From Aliishimia ponticola (lineage in GTDB: Bacteria > Pseudomonadota > Alphaproteobacteria > Rhodobacterales > Rhodobacteraceae), in contig NZ_SRKY01000002.1 of assembly GCF_004803475.1 (NCBI RefSeq), positions 842,855 through 906,854 on the forward strand: a stretch of 64,000 bases of DNA, written 5' to 3'. Made by a program: the position numbers and the translations under genes. The notes under the pieces were generated by a model. It saw only the letters and a list, made by a program, of their open reading frames with translations, did no database searches and had not been told where the DNA came from. This document shows, one piece after another, positions 18,352 to 26,137 of this stretch (position 1 is the first letter of the stretch; each line of letters starts with the position of its first letter).

Positions 18352-18594
18352 GCCGGGGGCGCTGCGGCGGGCGACCTTCGATCCAGCCTTTGAACGGGGC
18401 ACTTTCGCGCGGAACCAAGGGCGAAGCCCGCCGCGCAGCGCCGACCCGCCCCCCGGGGCGGCGATTGGGTGCCGTTGGCGGCTAGATCAAATTGCGGGAC
18501 AAGCTTGGCTGCCATAAAGCGCGCCGCTCAATGGCCAGACGCCACCCCGCGGGTCGGCGATGGTGTGGCTAACTCATAGCACAACGTCTTGCGT

Positions 18595-19407
18595 TCAAAC
18601 CGTGGAGTTTTTGCGTAGTTTACAATTCGCCGGTGCGGGTTCTTCGAACAACTGTTCAATCGCTCTTCTCTTGAAGAACCTAGCTAGCTGAGCCAAGAAT
18701 AGGTCCTTCGATTGATCCGCTCCAAATCTGCCGGAGTAAATTCCAATAAATTGGTAGATTGGCAAAGCTGTTTGACTTACTGAACCGTCTATGAACCTGT
18801 TTGTTGCTGTTGAGCTGCCAATATATACGGGCGCGCCTGACATGCCTTCGCGCGTTGCTGTATCTACTAAAACCGTGGGCGTACCATCATCCATTTCCAC
18901 TTCCGGTTCTGAAGCTACTGAACCTTTTTTCCAAACCGGAATATTTGCTTGCTTTGATAAGCCTCTCGGGTAGCCTAAGATGAAAACCTCTGCGCCTGCA
19001 TGAAGCGCCAGGTCTGAATGGAACGTATGATTATTCACTGGATACATACGTGCGTTTGATGGCAAATCACTTAGACGAATAGCGGCAACGTCAATGTCTT
19101 GACCCTGTGAATGCTGCATCCAGGCTGGTTCGCCATTTGGTTTCAGCAATGAGACCTGCAATCCCTCAATACGCTTGCCTAGCTGAGAACCATGAAGTGT
19201 TATCCGAAAATTGTTTGGAGTTGCATTCATTTTGTGCAGCGGTTGTCCGGAGTAGGTATCCCTACCGGAAAAAACATGCCAGTTCGAAACAAGGTAGTCT
19301 ACGCCGAGGTGCCGATAGATAAAGCCGCTGGCGGGCCCTAAACAGATGTCATCCTTATAGGAGAGAATTGGTATGCTTTGAGCTGACAGTCGATCTATTT
19401 CACTCAA
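18595..19407 (-). CDS. trypsin-like serine protease, AT-richer than its surroundings
   Basis: A 270-residue trypsin-fold protein without signal peptide. The catalytic triad is visible as His44 (SNWHVFSG), Asp106 or Asp104 (GQDIDVAAIRL) and Ser190 (EGMSGAPVYIG); GYPRGL at 145-150 is another trypsin-like element. The start is a TTG at 19407 that overlaps the parE stop codon, with GAGGAG eight bases upstream inside the parE 3' end, so translation is coupled to parE. Base composition drops clearly from about 18600 to 19400, with many A/T-ending codons, unlike both neighbours. This suggests recent acquisition. It may be a cytoplasmic protease such as those in bacterial conflict systems; the target is unknown. 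Confidence 0.75.
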   Translation of the reverse strand: MSEIDRLSAQSIPILSYKDDICLGPASGFIYRHLGVDYLVSNWHVFSGRDTYSGQPLHKMNATPNNFRITLHGSQLGKRIEGLQVSLLKPNGEPAWMQHSQGQDIDVAAIRLSDLPSNARMYPVNNHTFHSDLALHAGAEVFILGYPRGLSKQANIPVWKKGSVASEPEVEMDDGTPTVLVDTATREGMSGAPVYIGSSTATNRFIDGSVSQTALPIYQFIGIYSGRFGADQSKDLFLAQLARFFKRRAIEQLFEEPAPANCKLRKNSTV

Positions 19408-21359
19408 ACATCCAACTCCTCCACAAACCTCGCATTCTCGGAGATGTATTGGAATCGCATCTCGGGCTTTTTGCCCATCAGACGCTCCACCAGATCGCCG
19501 GTTTGGCCGGGCTCGTCTTCGTCGATGCTCACGCGGATCAATTTCCGCGTTTCGGGGTTCATCGTGGTGTCTTTCAGATCCTTCGCGTCCATCTCGCCCA
19601 GACCCTTGAAGCGCGAGACGTCGATCTTGCCTTTGCCGCCGATGCCCTTTTCCAGCCAGGTGTCGCGTTCGGCCTCGTCCAGGCAATAGACCCGCTTGGC
19701 CCCTTGCGTCAGGCGGAACAGCGGCGGGCAGGCAAGGTAGAGATGCCCGTGGTCGATCATCGGGCGCATTTGCGTGAAGAAGAACGTCATCAGCAGCGCC
19801 GCGATATGTGCGCCGTCCACGTCCGCGTCGGTCATGATGATGACCTTTTCATAGCGCAGGTCATCCACGTTGAACTTGCTGCCAAGGCCGACGCCAAGCG
19901 CCTGTGTCAGGTCGTTGATCTCGGCATTGCTGCCCAGCTTGGAGGATGCCGCGCCCAGCACGTTCAGGATCTTGCCGCGCAGGGGCAGCAGCGCCTGGGT
20001 CTTGCGGTCGCGCGCCATCTTGGCCGATCCGCCCGCCGAGTCGCCCTCGACGATGAACAGCTCTGTGCCTTCGCGTGAACTGTTGGAACAATCGACCAGT
20101 TTGCCGGGCAGGCGCAGTTTCTTGGTGGCGGTTTTGCGCGCGGTTTCCTTTTCCTGCTTGCGGCGCAGGCGTTCTTCGGCGCGCAGCACGAGGAAGTCGA
20201 GGATCGCGCCCGCCGCCTTGGTATCGGCGGCCAGCCAGTTGTCGAAGTGGTCGCGGACCGAGTTTTCGACCATGCGCTGTGCGTCCACCGTGGCCAGCCG
20301 GTCCTTGGTCTGGCCGACGAATTCCGGCTCGCGGATGAAGCAGGACACCAGCGCGCAGCCGCCCGTGGTCAGGTCTTCGCGGGTGATGGTGCTGGCTTTC
20401 TTGTTGCTGACCAGCTCGCCATAGGCCTTGATGCCCTTGAGGATCGCGGCCCAGAAGCCCGCCTCGTGGGTGCCGCCCTCGGGCGTGGGGACGGTGTTAC
20501 AGTAGGACTGGATGAACCCGTCGCGGGACGGGGTCCAGTTGATCGCCCATTCGACCTTGCCGGGGGCGTTGAATTTCTCGAAGGACACGGCGCCGGTGAA
20601 GGGGCGTTCGGAATAGGTCGTCGCCTCGCCCAGGGTTTCGGTCAGGTAGTCCGCCAGCCCGCCGGGGAAGTGGAACGTCGCCTCTTGCGGCATGTCGCCA
20701 TCGGGCAAGGCCGATTTCCAGCGGATTTCCACGCCAGAGAACAGATAGGCCTTGGAACGCGCCATCTTGAACAGGCGCGCAGGCTTGAGGCTGAGCGAGC
20801 CGAAGATTTCCGGGTCCGGGTGGAAGGTGACGGAGGTGCCGCGCCGGTTGGGGGCCGCGCCGATCTTTTCCAGCTTGGTCTGCGGCACGCCCTTGGAAAA
20901 TTCCATCGCGAAAAGTTCACGGTTGCGCGCCACTTCGACGCGCAGGTGGTCGGAGAGCGCATTCACCACCGAAGAGCCGACCCCGTGCAGGCCGCCCGAG
21001 GTTTCATAGCTGTCGCCAGAGAATTTGCCGCCCGCGTTGAGCGTGCAGAAGATGATTTCGAGCGCGGATTTCTCCGGGTCTTTCGGGTGCGGGTCGGTGG
21101 GGATGCCGCGTCCGTTGTCGCGCACGCTGACATGGCCGTTTTCGTGCAGCTCGACCTCGATCCAGGTGGCGTGTCCGGCGACGGCCTCGTCCATGGAGTT
21201 GTCGATGATCTCTGCCACCATGTGGTGCAGCGCGCGGTCGTCCTTGCCGCCGATATACATGCCCGGCCGCAGGCGGACGTGTTCCATATCCTCGAGCACC
21301 TGAATGGAGGAGGCGTCATAGGTTTTGGTTTCGGAAGTAGACAGAAGGTCGTTTGCCAT
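19404..21359 (-). CDS. parE: DNA topoisomerase IV subunit B
   Basis: The 651-residue ATPase subunit of topoisomerase IV, which decatenates daughter chromosomes with ParC. GHKL ATPase motifs are EIIDNSMDEAVAG, VRDNGRGIPTD and GGLHGVGSSVVNALS. The transducer domain follows, then the TOPRIM motifs EGDSAGGSAKMARDR and IIMTDADVDGAHI, and the C-terminal RFKGLGEMDAKDL. Absence of the long insertions typical of GyrB and the QTKDRL-type sequence favour ParE over GyrB. The ATG at 21359 begins the family N-terminus. The last codons supply the ribosome binding site of the trypsin-like gene. Confidence 0.95.
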   Translation of the reverse strand: MANDLLSTSETKTYDASSIQVLEDMEHVRLRPGMYIGGKDDRALHHMVAEIIDNSMDEAVAGHATWIEVELHENGHVSVRDNGRGIPTDPHPKDPEKSALEIIFCTLNAGGKFSGDSYETSGGLHGVGSSVVNALSDHLRVEVARNRELFAMEFSKGVPQTKLEKIGAAPNRRGTSVTFHPDPEIFGSLSLKPARLFKMARSKAYLFSGVEIRWKSALPDGDMPQEATFHFPGGLADYLTETLGEATTYSERPFTGAVSFEKFNAPGKVEWAINWTPSRDGFIQSYCNTVPTPEGGTHEAGFWAAILKGIKAYGELVSNKKASTITREDLTTGGCALVSCFIREPEFVGQTKDRLATVDAQRMVENSVRDHFDNWLAADTKAAGAILDFLVLRAEERLRRKQEKETARKTATKKLRLPGKLVDCSNSSREGTELFIVEGDSAGGSAKMARDRKTQALLPLRGKILNVLGAASSKLGSNAEINDLTQALGVGLGSKFNVDDLRYEKVIIMTDADVDGAHIAALLMTFFFTQMRPMIDHGHLYLACPPLFRLTQGAKRVYCLDEAERDTWLEKGIGGKGKIDVSRFKGLGEMDAKDLKDTTMNPETRKLIRVSIDEDEPGQTGDLVERLMGKKPEMRFQYISENARFVEELDV

Positions 21360-21629
21360 GTGCTGCGCTGCTCATTTTAGTGGTTGGTCCACAGTATGAC
21401 ACCAAATCCGGGGGGGAAAAAGCGCTCAAGTGTTAATGCGCGGCCTTTGCTGCGGGTAAGGCGCGGGGCGTCGGTTGCGGTGGCGCGGTCCACGGGCCGC
21501 GCGGCTGTGGGCGGGTTTGGCCTTTGGAAACAGAGTGTTTCGGCACGGTTTTGGGAAAGGGTGGCCACGGTTCCGCCGGATTTCGCGTCTAGCCAGAAAA
21601 GTGGTTAACACTAACTGAAAGGCTTCGTT

Positions 21630-22568
21630 TTGAATTTTTCTATGAAATTACCCATGAAATTTGGTGCCGTTCTGTTGGCGCTTGCGGGCGGTCATGGCGC
21701 TCAGGCGGCGACGGTCGATATTGGTTTTGAATATACCGGGACGATCGTGTCCTGGATCGTGCCGGAAACCACAACCTACCGCATCACTGCGGTGGGCGCG
21801 CAGGGCGCTGCCGGGGACAGCAGGTATGAAGGCGGGCGTGGCGCGCTCATCGCGGGCAGTTTTGACCTGCTGCAAGGAGACGTCTTCATGATCGCCGTCG
21901 GCGGTGCCGGCGTTGCGAGTTCGCCAGACGTGAATGCGGGCAACGGCGGCGGTGGCGGGGGCACGTTCTTTGTCGCCGCGGCGGGAGACGCGCCGATGCT
22001 GATCGCGGGCGGTGGCGGCGGGACCCGTGCAGATGTCAACCAGAATGGCACTGACGCCTCGATTGCCGAAGCGGCCTATACCGCCAGCGGGTACACAGCC
22101 TCTTACACCCCAATGCTGAAAACCACGGGCATCGGACAGGGCGGCGTCGTGTCTTCCTTTAGTTGGGGCTCTGCCGGCGCGGGGTTCTATACCGATGGCC
22201 AAGGCGAATACGGATCTGACAATGGCGGCAAGAGCTGGAGCAATGGGCTTGTCGGCGGGGCCGGCTTGGGGTGCGCCGCGCCTGCACCGGGTGGCTTTGG
22301 CGGCGGCGGCGCGGGTAATGGCTGCTGGGGCGGCGGCGGCGGTGGCGGCTATTCCGGTGGTGATGGCGGCCGCGTCGCGGGGGGCGGCGGCTCCTTCAAT
22401 GCCGGGTATGACATGTTCGCGCTGGCAGGTGTCGGGTATGGCAATGGGTCGCTCAAGATCAGCTATGATCCGGGCCTGATCGCGCCGGTTCCGGTTCCGG
22501 CGAGCTTTCCGCTGCTGATTGGCGGCGTTGCCGGGCTGTTCGTGATGAAACGTCGGGCCAAGGGGTAA
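21630..22568 (+). CDS. glycine-rich exported protein with VPLPA-CTERM-like tail
   Basis: A 312-residue surface-type protein. A signal peptide ends at GAQAA, then a beta-rich domain begins ETTTYRITAVGAQGAAG, like the glycine-rich domain also found in ALK-type receptors. Very Gly-rich stretches follow (about 110-120 and 230-265). The C-terminal PVPVPASFPLLIGGVAG plus MKRRAKG forms a VPLPA-CTERM-like sorting signal. The TTG at 21630 has AAAGG seven bases upstream and is preferred; ATGs at 21642 and 21654 are alternatives. A good rho-independent terminator follows at 22595. It is probably processed and anchored by an exosortase encoded elsewhere; its role may be in matrix or cell-surface structure. 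Confidence 0.75.
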   Translation: MNFSMKLPMKFGAVLLALAGGHGAQAATVDIGFEYTGTIVSWIVPETTTYRITAVGAQGAAGDSRYEGGRGALIAGSFDLLQGDVFMIAVGGAGVASSPDVNAGNGGGGGGTFFVAAAGDAPMLIAGGGGGTRADVNQNGTDASIAEAAYTASGYTASYTPMLKTTGIGQGGVVSSFSWGSAGAGFYTDGQGEYGSDNGGKSWSNGLVGGAGLGCAAPAPGGFGGGGAGNGCWGGGGGGGYSGGDGGRVAGGGGSFNAGYDMFALAGVGYGNGSLKISYDPGLIAPVPVPASFPLLIGGVAGLFVMKRRAKG

Positions 22569-22594
22569 CCCTTACGTCCGTCGGGTGAGGGGGG

Positions 22595-22623
22595 CGCCGT
22601 CCGGGAAACCGGGCGGCGTTTTT
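22595..22623 (+). terminator. rho-independent terminator
   Basis: A 10-bp GC-rich stem (CGCCGTCCGG with CCGGGCGGCG, one G-U pair) closed by a GAAA loop and followed by TTTTT. It lies 26 bp after the stop of the glycine-rich VPLPA-CTERM-like gene. Confidence 0.85.
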
Positions 22624-22695
22624 CGCAAGGTAATATGCTCATTCCGCGCTGTATTGGGCCATGCGCGTAGTGATCGGAGTGCGCCCGCACCGGTG

Positions 22696-23331
22696 TTACT
22701 GCGGCCAATTGCGGGGCAGGCTGCGCGCGGAAAGCCCTTCTTCCACGCTGGTTCGGTAATGCAGCATCGAGTGATCGAGGCCCGGGTTTTCAATCTTTGG
22801 ACGACACAAACGCACTTCGCCGAGGTGAAAGAAGGCCCCGGGCAGGTTGCATACCCGGTCGTCGGAGCGGTTCACGCACAGGCAGCGGCGTGCGGCCTTG
22901 CGCAGGGATTTCGTCCGGCTGGGACGCGGTGCGGCGAATGCAACGGCGGGGATGTTATACCCGGACGACAGGATCTGCGCCGAGGCCGCGCCCAGCGAAT
23001 GACCGATGATAAAGCTGGGGCTGTAGCGGTTGGCAAGCAGCCAGTCTTGCACGACCTTGGCATGGGCGAGAAAGCCTTGGTGCCAGCTCACGCCGTCCAC
23101 ATTGGTCATCCGCAGCCGCCCCTTGCCAAGCCGCTGGACGCGCAGATTATAGCGGATGTAGTCCATCACCGTGTTGGAGCCGGGGATCAGCAGGGTGTTG
23201 TCCGTCAGCAGGATCGCTTCGACATCGTTCTTGGAGAAAGCGGCCTTGAATTGATAACCGATCTGGGCGTGTCGCCGCCCGGTATACGAGGCTTCGGCCA
23301 ATTCGGCGGCGCGTGTCAGGCTGTAGCGCAT
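22696..23331 (-). CDS. lipase class 3-type alpha/beta hydrolase
   Basis: A 211-residue protein of the lipase class 3 (fungal lipase-like) branch. LLIPGSNTVMDYIRYNL precedes a VSWHQGFLAHAKVVQDWL block, and FIIGHSLGAASAQIL holds the nucleophile Ser in GHSLG. VCNLPGAFFHLG and GLDHSMLHY give the likely Asp/His side. The start at 23331 has AAAGGGA before it. There is no signal peptide. Length is short for a secreted lipase, so it is probably a cytoplasmic esterase/lipase. It is single and convergent with the VPLPA-CTERM-like gene. Confidence 0.75.
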   Translation of the reverse strand: MRYSLTRAAELAEASYTGRRHAQIGYQFKAAFSKNDVEAILLTDNTLLIPGSNTVMDYIRYNLRVQRLGKGRLRMTNVDGVSWHQGFLAHAKVVQDWLLANRYSPSFIIGHSLGAASAQILSSGYNIPAVAFAAPRPSRTKSLRKAARRCLCVNRSDDRVCNLPGAFFHLGEVRLCRPKIENPGLDHSMLHYRTSVEEGLSARSLPRNWPQ

Positions 23332-23503
23332 CCCATTCCCTTTCGTGCAAATATGCTTGTGTGAATACACGTCAGGATAGCAGATGCAGGGGGGCTGTCA
23401 TCTGTGTTTCGCCGTCGGGATACCTGGGGGAAGTGTTCGCGTCAGGTTGCGGTCGTTTTTGAGTATTTTGGGAACAATGAAGGGCAAGGGTGACGTGTGA
23501 GCG

Positions 23504-24367
23504 TCAGGTGGTGGTCCAGTCGAGGATGATTTCGGCGATCTTTTCGGGGGCTTGATGCGCGAGCCAGTGATCGGCCCCGTCGACTTTGACCCTCGTGAGG
23601 TTCGGGGCGAATGCTTCCAGCCCTTCGGTTGCTTCGGGCAGCAGGGCGGTGTCATCGGTACCCCAGATCAGCAGGTGGGGTTGCGCGATATGGAGTTTGT
23701 CCAGCGGCAGGTCGGGGAGGGGCAGGGACTCGCCGGGTTTTGCCACAACGAGCGGGGAGGCGCGATACCAGTGGATCATGGTTTTTAGGCCGGCCGCGCC
23801 GCCCCATGCGGACTTGTAGGCAGCGAGCCGGTCCGGTGTCATCCAGCTGAGGTCCATTTTCGCCGAGAAGAGTTGCAGCAGTTTTGCGTAGTCATCCTCG
23901 GCCAGGCGGTTTTCCGATCCTTCTTTGCGCAGCACTTTGATATATTGGCTGGCCTCCGCCTGCGCGCCGCCATTCGCCAGTGCGCGTTGGAAGGGCACCG
24001 GGTGGACGCCATTGGCGATGATGAGCCGGTCCACCAGTTCAGGGCGGAACATGGCCAGCCCATAAGCGACGGAAGCGCCCCAGTCATGGCCGAGGACCGT
24101 AAGCGGCTCGTCTCCGATCACGGCGGCCATATCCGCGACAAGCGCGGAAGTGCGGTAGGCCGCCACATCGTCGGGACCGCCGGTTTTGCCATAGCCGCGC
24201 TGGTCCGGGCAGATACAGTGGAACCGGTGGGCAAGGCGCGGGGCAAGGGCCTCCCACGCGCCGGAATATTCGGGAAAGCCGTGCAGCATGAGCAGGCGCG
24301 GCAGTGACGGATCACCGTAGGTTTGAGCGAAGATCGGGCCGCGCGGGGTATCGTACCAAGTTTCCAT
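23504..24367 (-). CDS. alpha/beta hydrolase, epoxide hydrolase/haloalkane dehalogenase type
   Basis: A 287-residue alpha/beta hydrolase with the order of epoxide hydrolases. LMLHGFPEYSGAWEALAP has the HGxP oxyanion motif, CPDQRGYGKTG follows, and LGHDWGASVAYGLAM has the nucleophile Asp in GHDWG. LLIWGTDDTALLPE carries the acid and ADHWLAHQAPEKI the general-base His. An Asp nucleophile fits epoxide hydrolase or dehalogenase chemistry rather than a serine esterase. The ATG at 24367 starts the family-like METWYDTPRGPIFAQ. It is divergent from the DUF1007/NicO pair. Natural substrate unknown. Confidence 0.85.
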   Translation of the reverse strand: METWYDTPRGPIFAQTYGDPSLPRLLMLHGFPEYSGAWEALAPRLAHRFHCICPDQRGYGKTGGPDDVAAYRTSALVADMAAVIGDEPLTVLGHDWGASVAYGLAMFRPELVDRLIIANGVHPVPFQRALANGGAQAEASQYIKVLRKEGSENRLAEDDYAKLLQLFSAKMDLSWMTPDRLAAYKSAWGGAAGLKTMIHWYRASPLVVAKPGESLPLPDLPLDKLHIAQPHLLIWGTDDTALLPEATEGLEAFAPNLTRVKVDGADHWLAHQAPEKIAEIILDWTTT

Positions 24368-24429
24368 GAAACCAAGCGTGGCGCGGCGCGCGGTCTGTGG
24401 CAAGCGGGACGTTGCGTATGCGGCGGAAT

Positions 24430-24455
24430 GGCAATTGCCGCGCTGACCGATCGGT
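24430..24455. promoter_or_regulatory. two adjacent 10-bp palindromes before the metal-transport pair
   Basis: GGCAATTGCC (24430-24439) and ACCGATCGGT (24446-24455) are both perfect palindromes, 16 bp centre to centre, ending 16 bp before the ATG at 24471 in a 103-bp divergent intergenic region. Such placement suits a repressor operator; the regulator is unknown. Confidence 0.4.
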
Positions 24456-24470
24456 GGTTAGTAGATCCTC

Positions 24471-25103
24471 ATGATGACGCGATTTCTGGTTTGGGCAATG
24501 AGCCTGCTGGCTCCGGTCGCTGCGGCGGCGCATCCGCATGTCTTTGTGGAGGCTGGCCTGCGCCTTATTGTCGACGGCTCCGGGCGGCTGGAGGCGGTCG
24601 AAGTCGGGTGGACATATGACGAGCTGTATTCGCTGTTGATCCTTGAGGATAAGGGGCTGGATGCGGATGGCGACGGCGTTTTGAACTCGTCCGAGCAGGC
24701 GGCTTTGGCCGGATTTGACATGAACTGGGTCGCGGATTTCGCGGGCGATTTGTTCCTTCAGAAGGGGGATGCGGCGCTTGAGCTGGGGCGCCCCGTGCCG
24801 CTGAGTACCGAACTGGGCAAAGATGGGCGCATCACCACGTGGCATCGCCGGGCGGTGGGCGTTCCGGCGCAGGATGTGGTGGTGCAGGCCTATGATCCGA
24901 CATTTTACACCGCCTATGACCTTGGCGGCGGGGTCGAGGTGATTGGCGGCTGCGTGGCCGATATCACGCCGGTCGATCTGAATGCGGCCTATTCGGCGCT
25001 GGAGGAAATCCTTTATGGGATGCCGCAGGCCGAGGCGGAAGTGGCCTTTCCCGAGGTCGGTCAGAAATTCGCGGATACGGTGGTTTTGCGGTGCGGGCAG
25101 TAA
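24471..25103 (+). CDS. DUF1007 periplasmic protein linked to nickel/cobalt transport
   Basis: A 210-residue exported protein of the DUF1007 family, commonly paired with NicO-type nickel/cobalt transporters. The mature N-terminus begins HPHVFVEAGLRL after a signal peptide; the HPHVF motif is a family mark and may bind metal. GLDADGDGVLNSSEQ (about 63-77) is an EF-hand-like acidic loop. The tail of the coding region overlaps the next gene's GTG start by 13 bp. It probably assists metal delivery or sensing in the periplasm; mechanism not established. Confidence 0.82.
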   Translation: MMTRFLVWAMSLLAPVAAAAHPHVFVEAGLRLIVDGSGRLEAVEVGWTYDELYSLLILEDKGLDADGDGVLNSSEQAALAGFDMNWVADFAGDLFLQKGDAALELGRPVPLSTELGKDGRITTWHRRAVGVPAQDVVVQAYDPTFYTAYDLGGGVEVIGGCVADITPVDLNAAYSALEEILYGMPQAEAEVAFPEVGQKFADTVVLRCGQ

Positions 25104-26107
25104 GGCGACATGGCGCGTTTGCCGCCGTGCTTTTGTTGGTCTGTGGGCTGGCCGTCTGGCTTTGGGGCTTTGGCGGCGCGACGCAGGTTTCGATCTGGGC
25201 CGCGGCCGAGCAACGAGAGGTCCAGCGCGGGCTGGCAGGTGCCTTGCGCGCGGTCCGCGCGGGGCAGCCTTGGGCCCTGGCAAGCCTTCTGGGCCTGTGC
25301 TTTGCCTATGGCTTCTTTCACGCAGCAGGGCCGGGGCATGGCAAGCTGGTCATGGGCGGTTACGCGCTGGGCACCGATGTGCCGCGGGCGCGGCTGATCG
25401 GGTTGACGTTGGCCGGATCGCTGGGGCAGGCGGTGACGGCCATCCTTCTGGTCAGCGCGGGCGCTTTGGTTCTTGGCTGGAGCCGCGAGCGGATGACCGA
25501 TCTGGCAGATGGATCGCTGGAGGCGGTGAGCGCCGGGGCGATTGTTCTTGTCGGATTGTGGCTTGTTTGGCGAGGGCTTCGCAGGTTGCGGTCGGTTTTC
25601 GCGGAACGTAGGCATGAGGCGGAGCACATGCATAGTGCTTCGTGCAGTCATTCGCACGGGCACACGCATGGGCATACATATGGGCATGACCACGCTGATG
25701 GACATGACCACGCGCACGGGAACGACGACGGCGTTTGCAGCAGTTGCGGCCACGTGCATGGGCCTACGGCGGCGCAAGTTGCCGGGGCGACCACGTGGCG
25801 CGCAGGGCTGGGCGTCGTGCTGGCGATTGCGGTCCGGCCCTGTACCGGGGCGCTCTTCGTTCTGATCCTGACCTTTGCGATGGGGATCGGCTGGGCCGGT
25901 ATTCTGGGCGCGTTGGTGATGGGGCTGGGCACAGCATTGTTGACAGTGGCCGTGGCATTGGGCGCAGGAGAACTGCGCGGCGGGTTCCTGGCCCGGCTCG
26001 ATGGTCTTGCGGGCCGCCGCATCATGGCACTGATCGAGATTGCCGCCGGGCTGATCGTCGCGCTGGTGGCGGCTCAGACCGTTCTGCGGGTTGGCGCGCT
26101 CTGGTAG
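25091..26107 (+). CDS. NicO-family nickel/cobalt transporter (RcnA-like)
   Basis: A 338-residue inner-membrane transporter with six or seven spans. The first cytoplasmic motif AYGFFHAAGPGHGKLVMGGY and the later VLAIAVRPCTGALFVLI are the NicO/RcnA signatures. Between them lies a His-rich loop (about residues 174-218) with many HGHTHGH/HDHADGHDH-type units plus CSSCGH, as in RcnA exporters. It probably removes excess Ni2+ or Co2+, or moves these metals for enzymes. The GTG start at 25091 lies inside the DUF1007 gene, so the two are translationally coupled. The stop codon is part of a strong hairpin. Confidence 0.88.
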   Translation: MRAVRRHGAFAAVLLLVCGLAVWLWGFGGATQVSIWAAAEQREVQRGLAGALRAVRAGQPWALASLLGLCFAYGFFHAAGPGHGKLVMGGYALGTDVPRARLIGLTLAGSLGQAVTAILLVSAGALVLGWSRERMTDLADGSLEAVSAGAIVLVGLWLVWRGLRRLRSVFAERRHEAEHMHSASCSHSHGHTHGHTYGHDHADGHDHAHGNDDGVCSSCGHVHGPTAAQVAGATTWRAGLGVVLAIAVRPCTGALFVLILTFAMGIGWAGILGALVMGLGTALLTVAVALGAGELRGGFLARLDGLAGRRIMALIEIAAGLIVALVAAQTVLRVGALW

Positions 26108-26129
26108 GGTGCGCTGAAGCGCACCCTAC
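26104..26129. terminator. perfect hairpin, probable bidirectional terminator
   Basis: An 11-bp perfect stem (GTAGGGTGCGC with GCGCACCCTAC) with a TGAA tetraloop. It includes the TAG stop of the NicO gene and lies 8 bp before the stop of the convergent hydrolase gene. No long T-tract follows. Confidence 0.6.
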
Positions 26130-26137
26130 TGGCGGGA

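Noticed and set aside
18446-18461. GC-only palindrome (CCGCCCC..GGGGCGG) in the 243-bp gap after the PA14 gene.
   Set aside because: The loop would be only two bases, there is no T-tract, and it lies 95 bp from the stop. It could be a weak terminator, but chance is as likely in DNA this GC-rich. I see no other element in the gap.
25640-25730. Repeated CAT/CAC/GGG triplets resembling a tandem repeat or CRISPR remnant.
   Set aside because: They are in frame and encode the His-rich loop of the NicO transporter; the units are irregular and without spacers.
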